DNA from: Prorocentrum cordatum
Lineage: Eukaryota; Sar; Dinophyceae; Prorocentrales; Prorocentraceae
DNA length: 64,000 nucleotides
NCBI GenBank assembly: GCA_963575745.1
Contig: CAUYUJ010013880.1
Location: 112,001 to 176,000, forward strand
Direction: 5' to 3'
The position numbers and the translations under genes were made by a program. Shown piece after piece: positions 32,529 to 43,139 of the stretch. Position 1 is the stretch's first letter. Each line of letters begins with the position of its first letter. The notes below the pieces were generated by a model. That model made no database searches and was not told the origin of the DNA. It saw nothing but the letters and a program-made list of their open reading frames with translations.

Positions 32529-34945
32529 GCTCGCTCCTATCGGACAGTGTACAAGCCGCGCATTCCATCATCGCAGGATGCATGCAGAGCGTTGCCTGGT
32601 CTAGGATTTATCTGTGGGATATGCTCGACAACATACATAGGTCACATCCACCTCCTCGTAATTCCATCGGCAGTTGGGTAGACGACCTCGCTCAGTTGAA
32701 TGTGGGCACAGCTCGTGGAGTGATAGACCAGGCTACGGAAGTTGCTATCAAGCTGACCACCAGCATGACCAGCAAAGGATTACGAATTTCAAAAAAGTCA
32801 GTTGGTCTGGCAAGCTCTCCTTCAGTTCGCAGTGAGTTGAAGAAAAGAGTGAAGCAGCTGGGCCTACCGATCAGAGTTGAACTGTCTGCTCGAGATTTGG
32901 GTGTTGATGTATCTACTGCCAGCAGGACGCAAGGGACCATCAAAACAAGACACCAAAAAGCCGCTAGGAGAGCCACGGCCATCCGAGTCTTGGGGAAGAG
33001 TGTGAAAGCTTCCAAAAAGCTGGCCAACACTGGCCACACACCGCAGGTGTCCTGGGGAGCCGTGGCGATGGGCCTTGCGCCCACCAATCTTCGAAAGCTG
33101 AGGGCCCAGGTTTCATCCATGTGTGGAAGCAAGTGGGCTGGAGGCTGTGCGACCACGGCCATTAGGATTAGTTTAGGAAAACGAAGTGACCCTCTTTTCT
33201 GGGGACCTTTGGAGCTCTTGCAGGCCTGGCAGGACCACCTCCCAAGGATCCCTGAGTGGCGCGCTGCCATCGACAAGGCCTGGCAGGAGTCCCTGCCCAA
33301 GCTGCGCGACTCGGAGAACCGCTGGCTCCTGGTCAAAGGTCATATGGCAGCTGTACAGGCCACTCTTTTAGATATGAATTGGACCCCAAACACCCCAGGG
33401 GAATGGACCATCCCATGCGGGGAAAAGTTTAGTTTTGAAGGTGTTGACGGCCTAGACAGGCTGGATTTTGAAGTAGGGTCTTCACTGGAGCAGAATTTGT
33501 GGGCCCAAGCCAGTAAACATTTCTCGGGCTCGGGGGTGGAGTACGGGGTGGATTTAACTGTGACTTGGGCCCATCTCAAGAGATTAAGAAATAAAGGTTT
33601 AGATCACATGGCTGCCATACTTGAAATGGGCAGCCAAGGGGCCTTGTGGCCCAATCAGCGTCGTTTTGAAAACACTGGAGTAGGCACGACAGTGTGCCCT
33701 AGATGCGGTGCCGCAAGTGAGACTTTATACCACCAACTTTGGGAATGCCCCTGCAATAGAGACATTCCCGATTTCGAAGAAGATCGGCATCTCTGTGAGC
33801 AAGCGAAGATAGGTGCAGAAACTTGTCCTTGCTTCTGGCTAAGAGGTTTAGTTCCCATTTTATGGACGATGCCCCCAGCGGACACCCCTCTACCAGAAGA
33901 AAGTACAGTGCGAGAGGGAGAGTGGCCCGAGGAGGGCCGTTTTCCACTTCCAGTAGGATGTGTAATAGGCGGTGACGGCTCGGGGGGAGAACACGGACAG
34001 GATCCTCGTTTGCGCCGTGTAGGTTGGGCCTTCGCCATCTGCTCTGGGGAGACGGTCCTGGCCTCTTTAAGAGGCACGATGGCTGGCTGGCGCCAGACAG
34101 TACCCCGAGCCGAGCTGCTAGCAGTAATTAGAGCCCTTGAAACCACTTCAGGGGACGGCACTTATGTAGTTGACGCTTCCTATGTATATAAGGGAGCCCA
34201 GCACGGACCCCAACACAAGTATAGAAGTAATGCTGACCTCTGGGCCCAATATTGGCAGGCAGTACACTCTCGTGTAGGAGAGCTAAGACTCGTCAAGGTG
34301 AAAAGTCACCAAGACAGATCTGCTGTGGGCCCAGGTTTTCCCTTGGAATTTTGGTTTGCGAATGACCAGGCCGACAAGTTGGCCGAGAAAGCCGCCCAGG
34401 AAGCTGGACCCCCTTTCAGCCTTGTCGGGCAAGTGCAGGAGGCCGACAAGTTGGCCTGGCGAGTTCAAAAGCATTTAGTTGCGGTAGCCCTCGAAGTTGC
34501 TAAGAATGCTAAGGATTTCTACGGGACCACTCTTAAAGGAGATGTCCACGCTCGTGCTGTTGCCAAGGCTAAAGCCAAGGCGCAAGCCACCCCTCAGCTT
34601 TTGAGGGAATCTGAGCACAAGATTTTCAGAAACTCCAAGGGCTGGAAATGTGCGGTCTGCCTGGACCAAGTCGGGGTCCGAGCTTTGGAAGAGTTCTCGA
34701 CCTCATTGTGCCCTGGCAGGCCGTTCCTGATTGATATCTCGCACAGGATCGAGAATTTCCGTGGTCTCTGGTTCTGCCGCCTGTGCGGAGCACAGGGGGT
34801 GGAGAAATTCGTGCGGTTGGCCAAAAAGTGTGACCGACGGTTGAGCAAGGATGGAGTCGCCACCTTGAAGGCGATCGACAACGGTGAGTTACCCAAAGGG
34901 GTAAAATGCTGGCCTGATTCTCAGAGAGCTCTACCCCGAGTCTGA
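32423..34945 (+). CDS. LINE ORF2, part 2: RT palm, zinc motif, RNase H, C-terminal zinc motif
   Basis: Open in the -1 frame relative to part 1 from just after a TGA at 32420 to 34945. RT motif B is HSIIAGCMQS (about 32564-32592). Motif C is GSWVDDLAQ with the Asp pair at 32681-32686, a WVDD variant of the YxDD box. A zf-RVT-like CPRCGAASETLYHQLWECPC starts at 33695. RNase H has all four acidic residues in place: GDGSGG (Asp 33974), RAELLA (Glu 34112), VVDASYV (Asp 34172) and NDQADKLAEKAA (Asp 34373), plus a KVKSHQ motif. The tail has WKCAVC and WFCRLCGAQ cysteine pairs. The GTG at 32474 is not thought to be a start; translation would arrive from part 1. Confidence 0.8.
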   Translation, partial: PYPGTDLSRLSSGLGLPVPFYLAMLQHMADRWMAVGSLLSDSVQAAHSIIAGCMQSVAWSRIYLWDMLDNIHRSHPPPRNSIGSWVDDLAQLNVGTARGVIDQATEVAIKLTTSMTSKGLRISKKSVGLASSPSVRSELKKRVKQLGLPIRVELSARDLGVDVSTASRTQGTIKTRHQKAARRATAIRVLGKSVKASKKLANTGHTPQVSWGAVAMGLAPTNLRKLRAQVSSMCGSKWAGGCATTAIRISLGKRSDPLFWGPLELLQAWQDHLPRIPEWRAAIDKAWQESLPKLRDSENRWLLVKGHMAAVQATLLDMNWTPNTPGEWTIPCGEKFSFEGVDGLDRLDFEVGSSLEQNLWAQASKHFSGSGVEYGVDLTVTWAHLKRLRNKGLDHMAAILEMGSQGALWPNQRRFENTGVGTTVCPRCGAASETLYHQLWECPCNRDIPDFEEDRHLCEQAKIGAETCPCFWLRGLVPILWTMPPADTPLPEESTVREGEWPEEGRFPLPVGCVIGGDGSGGEHGQDPRLRRVGWAFAICSGETVLASLRGTMAGWRQTVPRAELLAVIRALETTSGDGTYVVDASYVYKGAQHGPQHKYRSNADLWAQYWQAVHSRVGELRLVKVKSHQDRSAVGPGFPLEFWFANDQADKLAEKAAQEAGPPFSLVGQVQEADKLAWRVQKHLVAVALEVAKNAKDFYGTTLKGDVHARAVAKAKAKAQATPQLLRESEHKIFRNSKGWKCAVCLDQVGVRALEEFSTSLCPGRPFLIDISHRIENFRGLWFCRLCGAQGVEKFVRLAKKCDRRLSKDGVATLKAIDNGELPKGVKCWPDSQRALPRV
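32477..32483 (+). promoter_or_regulatory. Candidate -1 ribosomal slippery heptamer
   Basis: C CCT TTT in the phase of part 1 fits X XXY YYZ. Slipping back one base gives CCC TTT TAT CTC, exactly the part 2 frame. It sits about 20 codons after RT motif A and before motif B, where both frames are open (32423-32528). A simple one-base loss in the C or T run would look the same, and frameshifting inside an RT palm would be unusual. Confidence 0.3.
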
Positions 34946-35036
34946 AGGTGAGGCATATGACCATCACCGACAAGAAGGCGGGAGGGTGGGCTCCTTTTAA
35001 AGAGGTGCTGAAGTGAACTTCGGTTGCGCCTCAGGT
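34946..35036 (+). other. LINE 3-prime untranslated region
   Basis: About 90 bp between the ORF2 stop and the GGA tract (GGTGAGGCATATGACCATCA onward). It has no poly(A) tail; the element may end in the simple repeat. Confidence 0.45.
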
Positions 35037-35042
35037 GGTAGC

Positions 35043-35135
35043 GCAGGAGGAGGAGGAGGATTAGGAGGAGGAGGAGGAGGAGGGGGAGGAGGAGGAGGAG
35101 GAGGAGCAGGAGCAGGAGCAGGAGCAGGAGGAGGA
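35043..35135. repeat. (GGA)n/(GCA) microsatellite
   Basis: GGA units followed by AGGAGCAGGAGC variants. Confidence 0.95.
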
Positions 35136-35149
35136 GGAGGGCTCCCCAC

Positions 35150-36565
35150 CAGGAGATCGGTTTCGGCTTCGTGCTCGTGTGCGTGCGGGCGAGGCGAGAA
35201 GCTGCCTGGGCGCGCGCAGGGAATGAGACCCCGCCGTCGCTATAGGGCGATTCACATGCGGTGGACCGCCCCTCTCCGCCCCCGGTGGGCGCGCGGTGGC
35301 CCGGGGTGTCCCGCCGCGGTGTCCTGGGGTGTCCCTAGGGACGCCCTCACAGTCTCCTCCTCCCCTCCTCCACTTACCTCTTCCTCCTCCCCCTCCTCCT
35401 CCTCACTGCTCCCTCCTTTTCCTCCTCTCGTCCGCTCATTCCTTCTCCTCCTCCTCCTCCTCCTCCTCCTCCTCCTCCTCCTCCTCCCTCCTCCATTCCT
35501 TTTCCTTGTCCCGTTGGTGTCCCGTCGGCGGTGGGCGGGCTGTGGCCGGGGGTGTCCCGCCTTGGTATCGACAATGAGGTCGATAGCGAGATCAAGAATG
35601 ACATCACTAGAACGGGATGGACAGAGAGATCAAGCGTGAGATCGACAGCGAGGCTGATTGTCGCATTGGTTGTGAGATCGATCGTGAGATCGAACACGAG
35701 ATCTACAACGAGATCTATTGTGACATCGACCGTGAGCTCTCTAGTGAGACCGACCGAATGTGGTCGATCATGTGAGGCCGATAATGGGGTCGACCGAGTG
35801 AGATCGAAAGCGGGGACGATAGTGACAGTACATCGCAGCGCAACATCGTCATCACGCGTCGTCGCTAACTCGAGGGCGCATCACCAGCATCGTCATCATC
35901 ACACCCATCGCACTTGCCAACAGTTGGTTCTTTCCACCCCCAGCCCCCAGCTTCCTTATCACCCGAAGGGTGGTCGTATAGGTGTATATCAAAGGTTGGG
36001 GGGTTGAGATCACAGTGGAACAGAGAAGCCCACAGCGGGAAATCGGTTTCGGTTTCGGTTTCGTGTTGTGCGTGCGGGCGAGGCGAAGCTGCCTGGGCGC
36101 GCGACGGGAATGACCCCGCCGTCGCTGGGGCGATTCGCATGCAATGGACCGCCCCTCCGCCCCCGGTGCTCCGTCGGCGGTGGGCGGGCGGTGGCCGGGG
36201 TGTCCCGCCTTGAAATCGATAGTGAAGTCGATCGTGATATTGACAATGAGATCGCTAGAATTGGATGGAAAGTGAAATCAAAAGTGCGATCGGCAATGAC
36301 GTTGATTGTGGCATTGGTTATGAGACCGACACTGAGATCGATCGAGGACTCGATAGTGAGATTGATCGTGAAATCGATAGTGGGATCGAACGCCAGATCG
36401 ATGGTGAGAACGATAGTGGCATTACATCGCAGCGCAACATCGTCATCACGCGTCGTCGCTAACTCGAGGGCGCATCACCAGCATCGTCATCATCACACCC
36501 ATCGCACTTGCCAACAGTGGGTTCCCCCCCAGAACATCCTTTTCACCCGAAGGGTGGTCCTATAA
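35150..36565 (+). repeat. Large tandem duplication with a GTGAGATCGA minisatellite
   Basis: Two copies about 890 bp apart: 35150-35960 and 36038-36565. Each has GATCGGTTTCGG-like words, TGCGTGCGGGCGAGGCG, GCTGCCTGGGCGCGCG, a GGTGTCCCGCCTT landmark, about 240 bp of degenerate 12-bp units (GTGAGATCGAYA), and a 3-prime part with ACATCGCAGCGCAACATCGT. Copy 1 holds an extra CTC tract at 35355-35500. No gene is seen. Confidence 0.85.
35355..35500. repeat. (CTC)n microsatellite
   Basis: CTC-rich tract present only in the first copy of the surrounding duplication, hence gained after or lost since the duplication. Confidence 0.9.
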
Positions 36566-36579
36566 GCGTATAAATGTGA

Positions 36580-36665
36580 ACACACACACATACATGTATC
36601 TATCTATATATATATATGTATCACACAGACGTGTGCGTACACATATATATATATATATATACATG
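36580..36665. repeat. CA and TA dinucleotide repeats
   Basis: ACACACATAC then TATATATATATG blocks. Confidence 0.9.
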
Positions 36666-36849
36666 CATCCGCCACCGTGCCGCTGGGCACGGAGTGGGCG
36701 TGTCCTCAGGTCCTTTGCCCAATCCCCTGAACCTCAGTCCTCACTCCTGAGGAACATTTGTTTAAGGGGGCCAGAATCCAAATTCTCAGATCTACTGGGA
36801 CTTCCCGCGTGCCCCCTGGGCGTCGGGAAGTCTTCTCGCATGACTTGTT

Positions 36850-37135
36850 CGGGCTCAAGGCGGCCTCAAGACGGGCCGACCTGGCCCCAAGCGGCATCGG
36901 TGTCGGCCCAAATTGGCGTCGACCCGCCGACAGATCACTCCAAGACGCCTACGATGGCGCCAGGACGGCCCAAAAGGCCCCCAGGACGCCCCATTGGACC
37001 TCCAAGAGGCCTCCCAAGAGGGCCCCAAGAGGCACACATCATTTATTCCCCGCAAGTTTTTGACATATTTTGCCGTTATCACGTTTTTGTCTTTCCGGCA
37101 CTCCAAGACGGCCCAAGAACCCCCCTTAAGAATCG
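36850..37135 (+). repeat. CCCAAGA-type degenerate block with AT-rich island
   Basis: CAAGACGGGCC and CCAAGAGGCC words; island at 37046-37110 with AAGTTTTTGACATATTTTGC and CTTTCCGGCACTCC, parallel to 21945-22005. Confidence 0.65.
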
Positions 37136-37560
37136 TTGATACATTGGGGCAAATCCAGAGGAGGCGCAAACACTTTCAATGACGACTGGATGCGTCGAGG
37201 CACCATACACGGAACCGGGGAAATTCCGCGGACGGTTCAGGAATCTCTCTACTGCTTCTCTTCCTTTCCCTCTTTCTACTCCGTCCTTCCCGCTCTGTTA
37301 CACTGCCTCTTTTTAGTTTCTCCTTTTACATGTACATATCTCTCTTGCTCTCTATCTCTCTCTCTCTCTCTCGGTAGTTTGTTGACTCCACCTGTCAACT
37401 TTCGCTGCCCCCCGTTCCCTCATGGACTCTCGACACCTCTCTATCTCTCTTTCCCTCTCTCTCTCTATGTGATCTGACATGTACTCACCTGGCCGCCCAC
37501 CGAAATCGGCCCGAAACATTGATTCTTATACTCGTTCAGTTGCCCCTTCAGTGCGAGCAC
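37136..37560. other. Pyrimidine-rich linker with (CT)n
   Basis: Contains CTCTCTCTCTCTC at about 37352-37372 and further CT-rich runs to 37475. No gene is seen. Confidence 0.5.
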
Positions 37561-37579
37561 AGATGAGGTAAACATTGCG

Positions 37580-38640
37580 ACCACTTCCATGATGGAGGGG
37601 GGCGTCTTTTTCAAAATGGGGCTCTCGCCTGGGAGCCATGCACTTTCGTCTTAGTTGTTAGCCAGCCTCATCGCCGCGCGTACTCGTTGTAAAAGTTTGC
37701 ATCACGTTTAAAACTGGAGGGGGTATATTTCTAAAGGGCTCTCTCGCCTGAGCGCGGTGCACATTCGCCTTGATAGTTTGCGGCAGTTTAAAAGATGGAG
37801 CACAAAGGATTTTCAAACCGAGGCTCTCTCCTCAACGCCGCGCGCGTCCGCTGTATACGTAGGGAAATAAACTTAACTATGAGGACATCGCCGGTGATCC
37901 GCGCACATGCGTCTTAGTAGTTCGCGACAATGTAAAATATGGGACGCATGTGGTTTTCAAAACGGTACTCTCGCAGCAACGCCGCGCAGATTTGTCCTTA
38001 ACGTGCGCACTAGCTTCGGACATGAATGTGGGGGCATCGTTTTCAAAATAAGGCTCTCGCCTGGGAGCCGCGCACACTCGCCGTAGCCATGCTGCAACAC
38101 TTCCACAACTGGAGCACAGGTGGCTTTCAAAAAGAAGCTCTCGCCTTAGCGACGCGCGCATTCGCCTTAAACATTTGCCACAGCTTCAAAGATCGAGGGG
38201 GGCCGTTTTCAAAACGGGGCTCCCGCCTGAGCGCCGAGCACACTCGTCTTAAAAACTGGCAACCATTTCGGGAATGGAGGGCGGTCCCTTTTCAAATTTG
38301 AGCTCTGTGGCTGTCGCCTGAAACCTCCGTAGACTTACACACCAGAAGCTTGAACATCTGTAACGGCTGAACGGATTGTGGGCGTTTCATTTTCATAATG
38401 GGGCTCTCGCTTGAGAATTCCTCAAAGCCCATGCCAGAAACAACATGTGTGCAACATGTTGATCATACTTTGCCGGTCGGATCCATTGTCGTCCCCAAGA
38501 AGGATGCAAGGCAGTTCCTTCTCAGAGAGGAACTCTCGCCCGAACGGTTCGTGGGGGCTTCTGAAGGAGAGGACTTGGGAAGTGAGGGTGTATTGCAGCG
38601 TCGTTGATGCATCTTTGGCTTAGTGTGGTCCTCCTCCTCG
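37580..38640 (+). repeat. Degenerate 85-100 bp tandem array (GCTCTCGCC family)
   Basis: About eleven degenerate units. Each has GGAGGGGGGC-like sequence, TTTTCAAAACGGGGCTCTCG, CCTGAGCGCCGCGCACAYTC, and a TTAAAAATTTGC-like tail. The end of the array continues into GGGTGTATTGCAGC and GATGCATCTTTGG, which resembles the sequence following the related array at 45140-45560. Confidence 0.75.
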
Positions 38641-39420
38641 AAGAACCCCAGTGGGTCTGGACCCTTTTCTGGGGACACCTTCTTCATCCCAAGCTGAGTT
38701 TAGACGGCCCTGGGAACCAATGATCGGAGAAGGGCGGTTTGAGACACCAGAGACTCAGACTCGGCTCGACATCGGTCCTCAGGCCCCTCCCGGGGTCCAA
38801 ACGCACCAATTTTCCGAGCTGCGTCCGGCTGTGACGAGAGGCTCCCCCCCGAAGGCCAACTGCAGGTGTCTCAAGCGGCCCTCCGCTGAAGTGAGGAAGC
38901 CGAGCATGGCCGAAAACCTCCCTTCGTACTTCTTGCGCGACGCGAAGAGTAACGCAGCCTAGTCTCCATCAGGGAGGCGTCGTGACCGAAACTGCGCCCG
39001 CAAATCACCCCGATTGTGACCGAAACTGGTGCCCGAAGTATTCCGACCGCGCCTGAGTGTGACCGAAATATTTTGTTCGAAACCACGACACATTTCAGTC
39101 GCACTACGTTTATGGCACGTGTTCGGTCACCAATTATTTCGGCCACCTACCTTTTCGGCTAATAGGGGCGGGTGCCATGAGGAGCTTAGCTGCCCCGATA
39201 CGCCACACGCAACACACAAGCGTATCGATGCGGAGCTCAACACGTAGACTGAAAACGTAGGTCTGATGCGATGTGTCTCCAAAATGTGGGCCAATACGCC
39301 GAGTCACCATGCAACGCATTGGCGCGGACGTTTTGAGCACGCTACGTGTTGCGTATCGAGAGTTGCGTATCGATGCAGCTCAGATGAGAAAAGGTCACCC
39401 CTTTTTTTCGGCCATCTACC
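38641..39420. other. Region with short degenerate repeats, no recognised gene
   Basis: Repeated GTGACCGAAA words (38980-39130) and CGTATCGATGC, ACACGTAG and TACGTGTTGCGTATCGA words (39200-39380). A 103-codon plus frame at 38651-38962 has no recognisable domain. Confidence 0.35.
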
Positions 39421-39423
39421 TTT

Positions 39424-39600
39424 TCCTGGCGGCGCGCACAAGGACAGGGGGCATGGGGGAGCGGGGGAGGCTTCTCAGAAGGAGGCCGCTTCTTGGAGGG
39501 CGCCGCCCCCACATCTGCAGCTAAAGCCCGCGCCTCCCGAAAAGCAGGGATGCCTCTGAGAAGCCTTCCCCCTCCGCCCTCTGCCCCCCCTTCTACGCGT
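39424..39600. repeat. Foldback element with TTCTCAGAAGG arms, copy 2
   Basis: Same order of words as 720-890: TGGCGGCGCGCACAAGG, GGCTTCTCAGAAGGAGGCCG, GGCGCC, CCCGCGCCTCC, CTCTGAGAAGCCTTCCCCCT. No matching flanking 5-mers were found. Related TTCTCAGAAGG clusters lie at 42110-42240, 42850-42875 and 57265-57320. Confidence 0.6.
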
Positions 39601-39889
39601 GGCCGCTTGTCGGCTGATAGGGGGCCGGGGGCCACGATTGAGCAGGGACCGACCGTCCCAGCATTTCTACAAGCCTACCACGACATGTTCCTAGAACCCC
39701 AGGAAGTGTTCCAAGAACGGAAACCGTGTTCTCGGCACAGAAAAAAAAACCCGATGGCTCAGAAGAGGACGGTCTCAGCCAGAACTGCCCCAAGAACCCT
39801 GCGCCGTGCAGGCCGCCAGCGGGTTCTCCGAACAGTCTTAGGGGGGGCCTACAGACAAGCCGGGACGCTTCGCCACTGCTCGCCGCAAA

Positions 39890-40032
39890 ACGAAGGATTG
39901 CAAAAAAACCAAGGATTGCAAAAAAAAGAATTGCAAAAAAACCCTTTTTTTGCACGAAGGATTGCAAAACAACCTTTTGCAATCCTTCGTCCAAGGGTTT
40001 TTTTTGCAATCCTTTTTGCAATCCTTCGAGAA
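39890..40032. repeat. Inverted repeat of CGAAGGATTGCAAAA
   Basis: CGAAGGATTGCAAAAAAACC is repeated several times on the left half, and its complement (GCAATCCTTCG, TTTTTTTTGCAATCC) on the right. The DNA or RNA could form a hairpin with arms of 50-60 bp. AT-rich island in GC-rich surroundings. Confidence 0.8.
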
Positions 40033-40689
40033 GGTCTCCGGGCATCCTGGCCGCGGCCCGGCACCCCCCGCACGCGCGCCGCAGGCCGCGGGCCGCAGGC
40101 GGCGGCCGCGCCCGCCGGCGCCCGGCCCCGCCGGCGGCCATCGGCGTCGCGGGCCCAGGCCTCCGCGGGCGCTGCGCAGGCGTTCGAGCCCCGCGGAGTC
40201 GCCTGGCGCTCTGAGGGAGGGCGGTCTCTGCACAAGCGCGTCGATACACGACGAGGCGCTGCGTCGAGGCAGGAAGCGATGCTTCGGGCGCGTGCGAGGA
40301 GGCACTTCGCGAGGTAGTGGAAGGGGCTCGGTGAGAGCCTCTGGCAGGAGGCCGGAATCAAATCGACAAGTCGGATCGGGCATCGACAGGAACCGGGTCG
40401 GCGGAGAAATCGGCAGCCGAGTCGGGAGAAATCGAATCGGCATACATCGGCAAACCGCGCCCGCCCAAGTCACCGACTCGCACTCAAGTGCCCGCTGGGA
40501 AGTACCCAGCGGTCAGCGCCATCGCGGCCGCGTCAGTCGCGCCAAACTAGCTGGCCGCTGTGCGCGCGAGCGTGCGCGGGCTAGCGTGGCCGCAGAGATG
40601 CACCAGCCAACGCCAAGCACGCATCGCAATCGCCGCCGCATGAGTTTTGTAAAGCACGCTGGGTGGGTGGGAGGTTTGCATAGGCGTGG

Positions 40690-41175
40690 AATTTGTCCAC
40701 TCATTTTTGAAAATCAATTGCACCACATAGATCACACCACTTATATCGTTTTACGTGTATTGTGCATCATATATGATACCTCATGAGCTGAACCGCCTAA
40801 ACTGCAACACGTGCGTGGCGCAACCTAGATTACACCACACAAGTTTCTGCAAATAGATTGCACAACCTGTATTCGGCTACACATGTTGTTCCGCATAGAT
40901 GTCACACAATGCCTTGCAACGCGCGAATTGCACATCATGCGCACACCGCATAGGTCGCAGCACATAGTGCAAAACAAATATGAAACACCATATATTGCAC
41001 AACGTAGGTTGCACCATATTGCCCCACATAGGTTGCACAATACATCGTGTCCTTCGTCGTTCGCGCCACTTTTACTCCACAGCGTAGAATGCAAATCATA
41101 TATTGCACTGCACAACGTCGATTGCACCCCATAGTTTGCTCCACATGTATTGCGCAACGTATATTGCTAGAGACA
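40690..41175. repeat. Degenerate 20-23 bp repeat (TTGCACAACATAGG)
   Basis: Words like ATTGCACAACGTAGGTTGCA and CACATAGGTTGCAC recur with loose spacing over nearly 500 bp. Open frames here are not coding. Confidence 0.7.
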
Positions 41176-41377
41176 CGTTGTTTGGTGTCCACGACGGCCA
41201 ACATCCCCTTGAATATAAGCATCAACGTTCCGCTTGTGCCGACATGGCCACCAGCAGCAGGATATAGACGAAGGAAAAAGAACAAAAGGGGGGGGGGTAA
41301 GCGCAGGGGGCAAACACCGATACACGCCGAGCCTCCACCCCCGCACGCGCTGCTCCCGCCTGCCACTGCGCGCCCTG

Positions 41378-41418
41378 CTGCTGCTGCTGCTGCTGCTGCT
41401 GCCGCTCCCGCTGCCGCA

Positions 41419-41451
<33 letters not shown>

Positions 41452-41455
41452 GGCG
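41378..41455. repeat. (CTG)n microsatellite
   Basis: Two CTG runs of 8 and about 10 units around CCGCTCCCGCTGCCGCAG. Confidence 0.95.
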
Positions 41456-42010
41456 CAGGCGCGCAACAAGTGCGCGCCGCCCGCACAGCCCTTCGCACGC
41501 CGCCGGGCCCCAGACCGCACACACCCCGCACAGCAAGGGGGCCGCCCGCGCCGCCGCAACTTCGTGTGGGCATCCTACTCACTAGCTAACTTCCTCGAGT
41601 GTGGATATTCTATCGAGAAGGTACTTGGAAATTGTGTCTCCTGTTCAACAGCCACATTGATTGTGGGCCTCTTATTCAAAATCGTTTTTTTTGTGTGAGG
41701 AAGATGGGAGGAGACGCCGAAACTGTACACCACGCGGCTGGGGCGGACAAATCCTGCCCCCCAAGACAGGCAGCGGCCAAGATGTGGTGTTCGACTATAC
41801 TATTGCATGGTTTCGCCATTGCAAGATCACTTCGCCGCCGGGGGCTAAAGGTCTCTTATTCAAAGTCTAGTTTGAATGCAGAGTTCAGATCAGGGCGCGG
41901 GCAGGCGCAGGCCGGCGCGGGCAGGCGCAGGCCTGCGCCGCCGTCCCCATTCCCGGGCCGCGCCCGTCCCTGCCTCGCACGGATCGGCGGCGAGCCCGGG
42001 GGCGAGTGAG

Positions 42011-42085
42011 AGGAGAAGGAGGAGGAGGAGGAGGAGGAGGAGGAGGAGGAGGAGGAGGAGGAGGAGGAAGAGGAGGGAGGAGGAG
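42011..42085. repeat. (GGA)n microsatellite
   Basis: About 17 GGA units then AGGAGGGAGG variants. Confidence 0.95.
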
Positions 42086-42109
42086 GGGGAGGAGGGCAGG
42101 CCCGAGGCG

Positions 42110-42240
42110 GCGGGGCACGGGGCTTCTCAGAAGCCCCGTGCGCCTCCTGAGAAGCCGTCTGTGTCTTCGGAGGAGGCTTAGGAGACTTCTCAGAATGCCC
42201 GAGGCCTTCTGCGCCTTTTGAGAGAAGGCCCGCCCCCTCG
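42110..42240. repeat. TTCTCAGAAG palindrome cluster
   Basis: Includes the palindrome GGGGCTTCTCAGAAGCCCC and several TTCTCAGAA and CCTCCTGAGAAGCC words, related to the foldback elements at 720 and 39424. Confidence 0.6.
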
Positions 42241-42914
42241 GCCTTCCCCCCTGGGATCGCCGCTGAATGGAGGGCGGAGAGGGGGAAAATGGAAAGGAGG
42301 ATGGAGGAACCGTCGCTTCCGATGTGCACGACTTGCAGTACAAGCTCCGTGATCAAGACGGCAGTTTCGCGCCCAGCGTGATCAATCACGTGCTAGACAT
42401 GGGGAGGGTGGGCGCATCACGAACAAGCGTTGAGGAGGAGGGTGGAGGAAAGGAGGTGAAGGATGCTTGGCTGGGTGGGTGAAAGGGAGGGGGGAGGAGT
42501 GGTATGAAACGGAAGACATTGAGTAGGAGGGAGGAAAAAGAATGCTGACCCAAAGGCCGTCATATATGACCCCGTCGCGATGGCCTCTCCATCAAGGCTG
42601 CGACGCTTACTTAAGACAAGGGCGAGATACGGCCAGAATCGGTACGAGGCGCGCGCAAGGGGCGTTCAGAGAAGGTGGAGAGCCACCTCAGCGTGGATCG
42701 CCACCGTCTCCGAGCCTCCTGCGAGGACCGCTCAGAAGGCAAGCGGGCGTCTGATAGGCGGGATGGCATAAACACATAAAACTGCCGGAGCTCCGCGCGG
42801 ACCGTGGACGCGTGCGGAGCTCCAGCAGCTTCTAAGCTCATGCACGCTGCCTTCTGCGATTCTCAGAAGGGCGCCCCCTCTCGCCCGGCGCCGCAGATAG
42901 GGCGCTTTCCCCGA
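42241..42914. other. Mixed sequence, no secure gene
   Basis: A 71-codon plus frame at 42267-42482 (VASDVHDLQYKLRDQDGSFA then PSVINHVLDMG) looks mildly coding. The opposite strand is equally open (ETAVLITELVLQVVHIGSDG), so no call is made. A GAGCTCCGCGCGGAC / CGTGCGGAGCTC inverted pair lies near 42790-42825. Confidence 0.25.
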
Positions 42915-42970
42915 ACCCCACCCTCCCCCTCAGACATCGTGGGGGGTAGGGGGTAGGGTTCGCATGTGGT
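42915..42970. mobile_element. MITE family C, partial copy
   Basis: Right arm only: CCCCTCAGACATCGTGGGGG, GTAGGGGGTAGGGTTCG, GTCCCC. Matches the right arm of 43935-44052. The left arm is not recognisable. Confidence 0.55.
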
Positions 42971-43139
42971 CCCCTGTTGGCGCTCCGGAGCGGCTCGTTG
43001 CTCGTGGGGCAACCAAGCAGCTCAGGCGCCAACTCTGGCAGGGACGGTCGAACAGATGGCTGTTCATCGTCTGGGTCGCTGGCTGCGGCCTGGCAGCCTC
43101 GACGGCGGCGACGACGACCAACCAGGAAATCGATGCTTT

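Larger units (their letters stand above)
28890..35036 (+). mobile_element. LINE-type non-LTR retrotransposon, nearly full length, defective
   Basis: About 6.1 kb on the plus strand: a short leader (28890-28963), ORF1 with a zinc motif and coiled coil, then ORF2 coding an EEP endonuclease, a reverse transcriptase, a zinc motif, RNase H and a C-terminal zinc motif, followed by about 90 bp of 3-prime sequence up to a GGA tract. The outer ends are placed by content only; no target duplication was found. ORF2 is broken by a duplication in the endonuclease region and by a -1 frame change in the RT. Two other copies in the window (6950-9790 and 13738-14260, both minus) are far more decayed, so this is the youngest. 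Confidence 0.85.
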
